Below, piece after piece: positions 9,874 to 16,661 of a DNA stretch of 64,000 nt; the stretch's first letter is position 1; every line of letters starts with the position of its first letter. The notes below the pieces were generated by a model. The model saw only the letters and a program-made list of their open reading frames with translations. It ran no database searches and was not told where the DNA came from. A program made the position numbers and the translations under genes. The DNA comes from an uncultured Lachnospiraceae bacterium (GTDB lineage Bacteria; Bacillota; Clostridia; Lachnospirales; Lachnospiraceae), in contig CANCYO010000008.1 of NCBI GenBank assembly GCA_947382415.1, forward strand, positions 1 to 64,000. Reading direction: 5' to 3'.

Positions 9874-10641
9874 CTATTTTACATAATTTACACCCAAAAT
9901 AGCAAGTCCCAAAACGGTAAGGACCACGCCTGTAGCCCGATTCAGCGTCACAGCGCTGGCCTTATTGGCAAACTTTGCGGCGATCCTGGCCCACAGCAGT
10001 GTGGAACCTATGCAGAAAAGCAGGCACCACAGATCGGGCATACCACCGATGGCGAAATGACTGACAGCTCCTGTCAGCGCGGTAAAGGTCATGATAAATA
10101 CGCTTGTCCCCACTGCCGTCTTCAGCTCATACCCCAGGACGCCGGTGAGGATCAACAGCATCATCATTCCTCCGCCTGCACCGATAAAACCACAGATAAA
10201 TCCTACAATGATACCGCTGATCACAGACTGCACGATCCGCTTTCTGCCGCTGACCGCATTCATGGATTCCCGGGTGGTCATCACCGGTTTCACAATGAAT
10301 TTAATGCCCAGAAGCAATGTCATGAACATCGAGAAGCTGCCCATTGTACTGTTGGGCAAAAGACTTGCCGTCCAGCTTCCGACAAGGGTAAACAACAGTA
10401 CCATGGACATCATGATCACGCCGTTACGGATATCCAGATTTTTGTTTTTTCCGTAAGTATATGCACTGACCGCGCTGGCCAGCACATCGCTGGCCAATGC
10501 GATTCCCACCGCTTCATAAGCGGGAATGTCCAAAAATGTGATCAGCATGGGACTGATCACCGCCGCAGCGCTCATACCCGCAAATCCGGTGCCCAGTCCG
10601 GCGCCTATTCCGGCAATAAAACAAATGATAAACTTGAACAT
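9874..10641 (-). CDS. TauE/SafE (DUF81) family membrane transporter
   Basis: 255 residues, eight hydrophobic helices arranged as two repeats. The glycine-rich starts of the repeats are IAGIGAGLGTGFAGMSAA near residue 10 and GFICGFIGAGGGMMMLLIL near residue 150. TauE/SafE proteins export sulfite, sulfoacetate or related organic anions. It lies 1 bp downstream of a MarR gene, so the regulator probably controls its expression. Substrate not deducible. Confidence 0.88.
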   Translation of the reverse strand: MFKFIICFIAGIGAGLGTGFAGMSAAAVISPMLITFLDIPAYEAVGIALASDVLASAVSAYTYGKNKNLDIRNGVIMMSMVLLFTLVGSWTASLLPNSTMGSFSMFMTLLLGIKFIVKPVMTTRESMNAVSGRKRIVQSVISGIIVGFICGFIGAGGGMMMLLILTGVLGYELKTAVGTSVFIMTFTALTGAVSHFAIGGMPDLWCLLFCIGSTLLWARIAAKFANKASAVTLNRATGVVLTVLGLAILGVNYVK

Positions 10642-10642
10642 A

Positions 10643-11095
10643 CTACATCTCCTCCTTCAGCCAGCAGTCAATATTGTCCCGGATGCGCTCGGTGAACCGT
10701 TTCATCTGTGCCGCATCCTCAGCGGTAAAGCCCCGAAATAAAATCTCAAAAAACCGCTTCTGCGCCGCTCTCCCGTCCTCCAGCACGGCACGGGCATCCT
10801 CACAGACGATCAGATGTGCCGTCTTCCTGTTCCCTTCCACGTACTCCTTCCTGAGATATCCGCGGTCCTCCAAAAGCTTTATGGAAACAGATACCTGCGA
10901 CTTTGCCAGATATCTCACCTCCACAATATCCGTGGCGGTATCATAGCATGGATTATTGGCCAGAAAAAGAAGGATGTCCAACTCCATCCGGGTAATTTCA
11001 TGTCTCACACAGACATCTCCGACACATTTTGCATATAGAGTCTTGATGGCATTTTGATTTTCCCATAAATCAGACGGAATATTTGATGGAATCAT
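10643..11095 (-). CDS. MarR family transcriptional regulator
   Basis: 150 residues, typical for MarR. Winged-helix DNA-binding domain at about residues 35-100, including the recognition-helix region VRYLAKSQVSVSIKLLEDRG and the wing with RKTAHL. A long C-terminal helix provides dimerisation. It precedes the TauE/SafE exporter gene by 1 bp. A palindrome overlaps its own predicted transcription start (see 11122-11164), which fits autorepression released by the exporter's substrate. Confidence 0.88.
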   Translation of the reverse strand: MIPSNIPSDLWENQNAIKTLYAKCVGDVCVRHEITRMELDILLFLANNPCYDTATDIVEVRYLAKSQVSVSIKLLEDRGYLRKEYVEGNRKTAHLIVCEDARAVLEDGRAAQKRFFEILFRGFTAEDAAQMKRFTERIRDNIDCWLKEEM

Positions 11096-11121
11096 ATACG
11101 CTGCTGCCTCCTCGCTATTTT

Positions 11122-11164
11122 GTTCTTTTTAGAACTATTTTAGTGCAAAAAATGAATCTGTCAA
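11122..11164 (-). promoter_or_regulatory. Promoter and candidate MarR operator
   Basis: Minus strand: -35 TTGACA (11159-11164), 16-bp spacer, -10 TAAAAT (11137-11142). The inverted repeat GTTCT-N4-AGAAC (11122-11135) follows directly and covers the expected start of transcription. Position and symmetry fit a repressor site for the MarR protein encoded next; binding is inferred. Confidence 0.6.
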
Positions 11165-11278
11165 GAGGGAAGACGGCATTTTGCCAAAAAGTGTGAGATT
11201 CGTTATTGCTGTCGGGTCCTGTCAGAGCAGGAGGTATCGGGATAGGGCGGCAACGGGGTACGGTTGGGTGTTTTCTAA

Positions 11279-11392
11279 TAGTGCGGCTACACAATCCCGC
11301 AATTTGCGGGTCGGCTATAAGGCGCATCCGTGCGCCGTATAGCCTAAAATGCGCATCCGTGCGCATTTTCCCCTGGGCTCCGGCCCGCACTA
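11279..11392. other. Structured intergenic element: three hairpins closed by an outer stem
   Basis: An outer 8-bp stem (tagtgcgg 11279-11286 with ccgcacta 11385-11392) encloses three hairpins. The first pairs cccgca with tgcggg (11296-11310). The second pairs ggctata-a-ggcgca with tgcgcc-g-tatagcc around a tccg loop (11313-11344). The third is a perfect 10-bp stem with the same tccg loop (11346-11369). The last two share the core gcgcatccgtgcgc. No protein is convincing here. It may be a non-coding RNA, an attenuator or a dispersed palindromic repeat; the strand is unclear. The rest of 11165-11400 holds nothing recognisable. Confidence 0.55.
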
Positions 11393-11400
11393 AAAGAGAT

Positions 11401-11730
11401 TTACAGGCGAATATCCACTGGCATGTAATCGTTAAACCGTTGTTCGTCCCTGCTGTCTGTCTTTTCTTCCGAAGCCGCCTCCCTCTGCTCCTGCTTCCGG
11501 TTCGTCTGATACTGTCTCAGCTCTTGGTTCAGCCGGGCAATCTCTTTCTGGATCTCCTGACTTTTCTTCAGTTTCTCCTGTGAATCCATGTTCTTATCGG
11601 CGCCAAGCTCCTGTAATTCTTTCTGCTTATCGGCTATCCGGTTCCGCAGATTTCTGACCACTGCATCAGACTGCTGTGTACTGCTGGGACTTCTGAACAT
11701 GCTGCCTCCTACGCTGTCAATTTTCATCAT
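11401..11730 (-). CDS. FlxA-like coiled-coil protein
   Basis: About 109 residues. A serine/glutamine-rich start is followed by a long charged coiled coil (about residues 20-85) with RNRIADKQKELQELGADKNM and QEIQKEIARLNQELRQYQ, the pattern of the FlxA-like family. The start at 11730 is preferred because the AAAGGAG site lies 9 bp away; an ATG two codons upstream sits too close. FlxA is linked to flagellar regulons in some bacteria, but no flagellar gene or sigma-28 promoter is seen nearby. Function unknown. Confidence 0.65.
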   Translation of the reverse strand: MMKIDSVGGSMFRSPSSTQQSDAVVRNLRNRIADKQKELQELGADKNMDSQEKLKKSQEIQKEIARLNQELRQYQTNRKQEQREAASEEKTDSRDEQRFNDYMPVDIRL

Positions 11731-11856
11731 GACCATATTCTCCTTTCCGCTTCGCTCTATTGTCTTGCTGTCGGATCAAGACATTCTGTGAAGCTCTGAA
11801 TATTGTCTCGGAGCTTCCGGTCATAATCTGAACCGTTTTGCCGTGAAGCGCCCTTT

Positions 11857-13308
11857 TTATGCAGTAAAGCAGTTGTCTGCCATCAAAAGGACGCAAAGGC
11901 AGAATTGCCCTTCCTTTAGGATGATATCTATATCGCCAAAATATTTTCTGGCGACTCTCTGAATATTGGCAATGCCATAGCCGTGGGATTTTTCATATTC
12001 AGGTGATTTTCCGAAACCGCTGTTATCTGCTTTTTCTCTGGATGTGATGGGAAGCCCGCTCTGATCGTCCCATTGCAGTTCTCCGGTAAAGCTGTTGCTG
12101 ATCTCGATTATGAAGGCGTTGTTTCTGCAATAGGACAGAATAGAGATGGAAGGGACTTTATCTGTTGTACCAGACATTGTATTCTCTATTGCATTTTGCA
12201 GGGCGTTATTCAGAATCACACTGACATCAAAGGCATTGATCCCGGAACCCGCCGGATAATGAAAATCCGTGTGAAAACAAATATTTCTTTTTTCCGCCTC
12301 TATACGCCACTCCCGCAAAATCACATCCGTCACCGGATTGCCGCTTTTCTCCTCTCCCGTCAGGTCAGTCAGGGCCTTTTTTAAATCAATGCCGTAGGAC
12401 AGAGCCTCCTTCGTTTTTCCCGACGCATAGAGCCTTTCCAGTGTGAGCATATGATTTGTCATGTCATGCCTGATACCGCGAATATTCTGATATAAATCTT
12501 CCACCTGCCCGATGTGCCGTCTGATACTCTGAATCTGTACATCCAATAATTCCCGCTGCAGCTTTTCCTCCTGCCTGGCCTTGACATTCTGATAGATTAC
12601 CGTCATGATCACGATGGCGCCAATGGATATGCCATAGTGGAAAAAGGCCAGAACACTGTAAATGCGCGGAACACTGCTGCCCAATGTACCGCCGTCCGGT
12701 ATGCCGCTCCCCGCACCGTTTTCCAGCGCAATCTGATAATACCGCATGATTTCATATTCGAGCATTCCGGTCACCGGCGGCGCAAGCAGCATGAGCATCT
12801 CCTTCAGGCTCATATACTCGCGCTTGTATGCATAGGCTTTCACAATGCACTTTATGCTGACTCCCAGAATCAGAAAACGCATGGTCAGATCAAGGATCTC
12901 TGTGCCGATATAGGCCAAAAGCTGCAGCGCCGGCCGCTGGATCAGATACGCTCTGCTCACCACCGTCTCGTAGATACAGTCCATTACACTCATGGTCATA
13001 TAGGCGGACATCCATCGAAGAGAAAAGAAAGTCGTCGCCAGAAATACCTTCTGACAGTAGTTCCTGCGGTCCACCAGGCACATGACTGCCAGAGAAGCCA
13101 GCACCCCTGCGCTGTATAGCGCAAAATTGTAGATGGAGCCGGGTATCAAATGCAACAAAGCTACTACGGCGGAATAAGCCGCACCGATACAAAATGCCCC
13201 CTTTTTCCGAATCAGAAAAGGGACTGCAAAACGATACAGGGCATATCCCATTCCGAATATATCCGCCAGCATATAAAGATAACTTGTCCACGCCCAGTAA
13301 GTCTGCAT
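11857..13308 (-). CDS. GHKL-type sensor histidine kinase (AgrC-like)
   Basis: 483 residues. The first about 235 residues hold six to seven membrane helices. A coiled coil follows and then a dimerisation/phosphoacceptor region with IRGIRHDMTNHMLTLERLY (H is the likely phosphoacceptor). The GHKL ATPase domain has the N-box VILNNALQNAIENT and a G-box region with HGYGIANIQRVARKYFG. This layout matches peptide-sensing AgrC-like kinases. It lies 3 bp behind the LytTR regulator gene. No AgrB/AgrD-like gene is adjacent, so the signal is unknown. Confidence 0.9.
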   Translation of the reverse strand: MQTYWAWTSYLYMLADIFGMGYALYRFAVPFLIRKKGAFCIGAAYSAVVALLHLIPGSIYNFALYSAGVLASLAVMCLVDRRNYCQKVFLATTFFSLRWMSAYMTMSVMDCIYETVVSRAYLIQRPALQLLAYIGTEILDLTMRFLILGVSIKCIVKAYAYKREYMSLKEMLMLLAPPVTGMLEYEIMRYYQIALENGAGSGIPDGGTLGSSVPRIYSVLAFFHYGISIGAIVIMTVIYQNVKARQEEKLQRELLDVQIQSIRRHIGQVEDLYQNIRGIRHDMTNHMLTLERLYASGKTKEALSYGIDLKKALTDLTGEEKSGNPVTDVILREWRIEAEKRNICFHTDFHYPAGSGINAFDVSVILNNALQNAIENTMSGTTDKVPSISILSYCRNNAFIIEISNSFTGELQWDDQSGLPITSREKADNSGFGKSPEYEKSHGYGIANIQRVARKYFGDIDIILKEGQFCLCVLLMADNCFTA

Positions 13309-13311
13309 ATC

Positions 13312-14040
13312 TTATGGCTTCCCCTTCCTTCGATTATATCGAAGATAGCATTTTACAAAATCCTGATACTGCTTCTTTGCCATATGTGCCTGTCCTCTTT
13401 CCAGCCAGATCGTCGCCGCATTATATTTTTTTACATAAGCGAAGTTGACCAGATAAGCTCTGTGAGAGCGAAAAAATCCGTCTCCAACCTGTTGTTCCAG
13501 ATCTTTCATTCTGCCGTAATACTCTATATCCGAGTCCGGCATGTGCAGGATAACCTTCCGGTCATAAACCTCTGCATAGACGATCTTTCGGGGATCCACC
13601 ATGATATGTCTGCCCTCCGTGGTGATCAGAATACCCGGCGCCTGTGCTTTGTCACTCCCCCGGGTACCCGTTCTGTCTGTCATATCTGCAAACTGCTTTA
13701 CCGCACTTTTCAGCACTTCGGCAAACTTCTCATCCGCAAACGGTTTGACCAGATAGTGAAATGCTCCCACATCAAAGGCTTGAAATACATAGTCTGCCAT
13801 CGCGGTCACAAAGATTATGATGCATCGGGCATGAAGGCTTCTGAGTCTCCGCGCTGCTTCCATTCCGTCCATGTCCGGCATCCGGATGTCAAGGAACAGA
13901 ATGTCCGGAAACTGCGACGCATCCAGCAATTCCTGCCCCGACGTATACAGCACGATTTCCTCCGACGGATATAGCCCTCTCACCTTATCCGCAAGCAGCT
14001 CCTGAACCTCCCTCTGATCATCACATATGCCGATCCGCAT
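13312..14040 (-). CDS. LytTR-family response regulator (AgrA-like)
   Basis: 242 residues. The receiver domain has acidic residues in MRIGICDDQ, phospho-acceptor Asp in DILFLDIRMPDMDGME and Lys in YLVKPF. The C-terminal LytTR DNA-binding domain includes GFFRSHRAYLVNFAYVKK. The start at 14040 is chosen because GGGAGG lies 6 bp upstream; a longer frame to 14094 lacks a ribosome site. First gene of a regulator-kinase operon. Targets unknown, and no obvious direct-repeat binding site was found. Confidence 0.92.
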   Translation of the reverse strand: MRIGICDDQREVQELLADKVRGLYPSEEIVLYTSGQELLDASQFPDILFLDIRMPDMDGMEAARRLRSLHARCIIIFVTAMADYVFQAFDVGAFHYLVKPFADEKFAEVLKSAVKQFADMTDRTGTRGSDKAQAPGILITTEGRHIMVDPRKIVYAEVYDRKVILHMPDSDIEYYGRMKDLEQQVGDGFFRSHRAYLVNFAYVKKYNAATIWLERGQAHMAKKQYQDFVKCYLRYNRRKGKP

Positions 14041-14105
14041 AGTATACCTCCCATACATCCTTCCACTGTTTATCGGAGCAGGCGCTGTCAGCAATTACAG
14101 GAATG

Positions 14106-15548
14106 TCACGAACAGACCTTTTTGTGTTGTGAACGGACAGCTCTCCGGCCTACAAACCGATCCAGATCCTCTTTCATATGCAGATAATTCTGTTCCTGAT
14201 CCGTTATACATACAAGCTTTCTGCTGACATAATCGGACAGCCAGTCCGGCAGCAGATCGTCTATATCCTCCCTGACTCCATATCCTGTAAGCGCCACAAA
14301 GGACGGTCTGTTGGGTTCAGTCAGGACAGCGGTATCAATGTCCTCGATAACTTCCGAGACGTCGTTAGCGATCAGTTCAAACAGTTCCATATCATCCTCT
14401 GTCACCTCTGCGTCGATATATTTTGCCACGATATCTCTGGCAGAACAGATCGCCTGTTTTGTCTCTTTGTCGTTTGTCTCCCGCTGGCCGGGCTGTAGGA
14501 AACGGTTCATCAGCGTTTTCAAAATCTCTAATTTGGCCATGACCACCGACTTGTCCTTCGTCCCTTTGTCTTTGTCCGCCTCATCAAATATAACTCCGTC
14601 TACCGCCGTATATCTGAGACGGCTTTTGAACTCTCTGAGAAACGCTGCAAACCGTTCATCCTCCATTCCCAGCTCCGTAAACCTGTCAAACAGGGTCAGC
14701 AGGATAAAAGAGTCCTTGCTGTTAAAAAGGTCCCGGATATCCTCCGTAACCACCTGCTCCAGACGATGAATATTGGCCGCCAGCTTCTCAAACTCTTCTT
14801 TTGCGGCGTGTTGATTCAGATATGTGCAGATGGCCTTCGTCTGCCCCTTCCAGTTTTCCAGATGATCGGTGCACATTACGGTTTCCACGATCACTCTCTC
14901 CACCACACCTTTCGTCTTCTCCTTTTCCGTATAATTACTACAGTCAAGAAAGAACCGGCTGTCTAAAATTTCCCTGATACACCGGGCGAAATTATCAATA
15001 TAAGTAAATGCTTTCTGATTGGTGTTCATGGGAGCATGATTATTATATCTCTTGATATACTGGGAAATTCTGTGCGCATTGCAGTGCTCATGTATCACCG
15101 TCTCTATCTGATACTCGTTAAATTTCTTTTTTAATTCTTCCGGCAGCTTATCATAGGTTTGATTTTTTATATGGAAAACTGCATCCTTCCAGACGATATT
15201 GCCCTGGCCGTCAGTGACCACATTGCCCTGCTCATCCCGAACCTTCTCTTTATAGACAATGCCGGGATGCTCTACCGTCGATGTGATCTTATAATTCCCG
15301 TATCTGTATTTTTTCAGTGCGGCGCTGCGCTGACCGCCGTCCACGATCCACATCTGGGAATTGTCCTCCTCCCCAAGGATAATGGGCGGGATATAATCGT
15401 CTGTGAGTACGGTCACGATCAGCTCATTGATCTGCTCATTGCTCCACACAAACTGTCTCTGGACATCGGCGTCATTGCGGATATCCATATCCTTCATTTT
15501 ATTTAAATACATATCCATTGTATAAGTCTGTTTACGCAGTTTTGCCAT
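14106..15548 (-). CDS. DUF262 (ParB/GmrSD-N-like) protein in an operon with a sigma factor
   Basis: 480 residues. The N-terminal DUF262 domain (about 15-180) has WSNEQINELIVTVLTDDYIPP and the signature IVDGGQRSAALKKY, the DGxQR motif of ParB-like/GmrS-type nucleotide-dependent domains. The rest is helical and has no HNH (GmrD) motif that I can see, so it is not a typical type IV restriction enzyme. The start at 15548 is preferred (GGGAGG 9 bp upstream). It lies downstream of the SOS-controlled sigma factor gene and is probably co-transcribed. It could regulate the tail element or act as a nuclease or NTPase effector; role inferred only from position. Confidence 0.7.
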   Translation of the reverse strand: MAKLRKQTYTMDMYLNKMKDMDIRNDADVQRQFVWSNEQINELIVTVLTDDYIPPIILGEEDNSQMWIVDGGQRSAALKKYRYGNYKITSTVEHPGIVYKEKVRDEQGNVVTDGQGNIVWKDAVFHIKNQTYDKLPEELKKKFNEYQIETVIHEHCNAHRISQYIKRYNNHAPMNTNQKAFTYIDNFARCIREILDSRFFLDCSNYTEKEKTKGVVERVIVETVMCTDHLENWKGQTKAICTYLNQHAAKEEFEKLAANIHRLEQVVTEDIRDLFNSKDSFILLTLFDRFTELGMEDERFAAFLREFKSRLRYTAVDGVIFDEADKDKGTKDKSVVMAKLEILKTLMNRFLQPGQRETNDKETKQAICSARDIVAKYIDAEVTEDDMELFELIANDVSEVIEDIDTAVLTEPNRPSFVALTGYGVREDIDDLLPDWLSDYVSRKLVCITDQEQNYLHMKEDLDRFVGRRAVRSQHKKVCS

Positions 15549-15584
15549 ATTCATATACCTCCCAGAATTCGCATACCTTCCAGA

Positions 15585-16142
15585 TTAAATCAATACCGAG
15601 ATATTTCGATAGGAATGAATGGCGGCGCAGCAGTCCGCATACCGCTTCTCATCGATTTTCAGCTGGGCTTTGATCTCATTGGGGGGATAACCTGCGATAT
15701 CAAGCCATAATACATCCTTTTGAAGCTGTGAGAGCCTTCCCAGATATCTTTCCACTTTTGGGCTGTACCTCTCCTCCCTGTCCTCCAAAAGCTCTCTCTC
15801 CATATCAAAGCTGTCCGCAAGGATATCTCCCAGCGTGAAACCCTCCTCATCTCCCACCGGCATATCTATCGGAACACAAAGTCTGTCCGCACGCCGCTTC
15901 TCCCGGTTTCTCCTGGTCATCTCCGTCTTGATTCTGTTCGACAGACAGGAATACAGGAAACTTTCAAATGCCAAAGAACCGTTATACCGCTTCAGCACAT
16001 CTACAAACACTTCGTTTGCAAGGGAATAAAAATCATCCGTATCCTGATTCGACAGACCGCCGAATTTTAACAGGATGCCGTCAACCATTTTGCGAAGCTT
16101 TGCCGCATTGTTTTCATAGTATCTGCTCAGAATTTCTTCCAT
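15585..16142 (-). CDS. Small sigma-70-like factor, SOS-controlled
   Basis: 185 residues. Region 2 is visible at about residues 8-90, with TDDFYSLANEVFVDVLKRY, FESFLYSCLSNRIKTEM and the basic NREKRRADR. Region 4 is at about 130-180 (RLSQLQKDVLWLDIAGYPPN, a helix-turn-helix). Size and layout fit an ECF- or phage-type sigma factor without regions 1 and 3. The start at 16142 has AAGGA 8 bp upstream. The promoter contains a LexA box. The gene diverges from the RNA-polymerase/tail genes and is the likely switch that starts their transcription; that target is inferred. Confidence 0.75.
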   Translation of the reverse strand: MEEILSRYYENNAAKLRKMVDGILLKFGGLSNQDTDDFYSLANEVFVDVLKRYNGSLAFESFLYSCLSNRIKTEMTRRNREKRRADRLCVPIDMPVGDEEGFTLGDILADSFDMERELLEDREERYSPKVERYLGRLSQLQKDVLWLDIAGYPPNEIKAQLKIDEKRYADCCAAIHSYRNISVLI

Positions 16143-16201
16143 TTGGTATTCCTTCCTGTTTTCTTTGTCTTTCCATTTATTTCCGTTCACTTCCTGTACA
16201 T

Positions 16202-16230
16202 AGTATATATCGAACAAGTGTTCGTGTCAA
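16202..16230 (-). promoter_or_regulatory. SOS promoter: LexA (DinR) box between -35 and -10
   Basis: Minus strand: TTGACA (16225-16230), exactly 17 bp, TATACT (16202-16207). The spacer contains the perfect palindrome CGAACACTTGTTCG (16211-16224), matching the Gram-positive LexA consensus GAAC-N4-GTTC. LexA bound here would block RNA polymerase directly. The site controls the sigma factor and DUF262 genes. Confidence 0.88.
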
Positions 16231-16439
16231 CAGAAATTTTCCATCCTTTTTTGCTTCCTTACTATAAGACATCCCAAGTCCAATTTCGTGTACTTAAATT
16301 GATCAACATGAATTAATCAAAACTTACCAATTAGAAAAAAAACGAAGAAAATCTCAACTCAAATGTAGAAATAATAATCAGACCCGACAAAAACAACTAA
16401 AAACCTCGTATGAAATTTACAGGAAGGAGCAGACAGACA

Positions 16440-16649
16440 ATGACAAATTTATTCCATGACACATCCGGTTATATGAGCGCGCGCCATACCATGCATACCA
16501 CCTTTGGCGGATATGTTTACCTCTCCGACTTTAATACGGACAACAGAGGAAAGGACAATCCGAAAGGCTCTCCCCTGGCGCGCCGCATAGCGTCCGATCA
16601 GCGTTTTGACGAACAGTGCGCCACAGACATTGCATTCAGAATTCATTGA
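16440..16649 (+). CDS. Small protein of unknown function, first gene of the tail-element plus strand
   Basis: 69 residues, not recognised. Histidine- and threonine-rich N-terminus (SARHTMHTTFGGYVYLSD), then a charged C-terminus. The start is set by AAGGAGC about 8 bp upstream; an ATG at 16410 lacks a ribosome site. It ends 12 bp before the RNA-polymerase-like gene and is probably in the same transcript. The AT-rich region 16231-16439 upstream must hold the promoter for the rightward genes, but no sigma-A promoter stands out there, consistent with use of the dedicated sigma factor. Confidence 0.55.
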   Translation: MTNLFHDTSGYMSARHTMHTTFGGYVYLSDFNTDNRGKDNPKGSPLARRIASDQRFDEQCATDIAFRIH

Positions 16650-16661
16650 GGAGGACGACAC

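Noticed and set aside
11115..11390. 91-codon minus-strand frame upstream of marR
   Set aside because: It overlaps the hairpin element and the marR promoter and has no ribosome site or protein-like pattern.
14041..14094. 18-codon N-terminal extension of the LytTR regulator
   Set aside because: Receiver domains start at MRIGICDDQ, and the only ribosome site (GGGAGG) is placed for the ATG at 14040.
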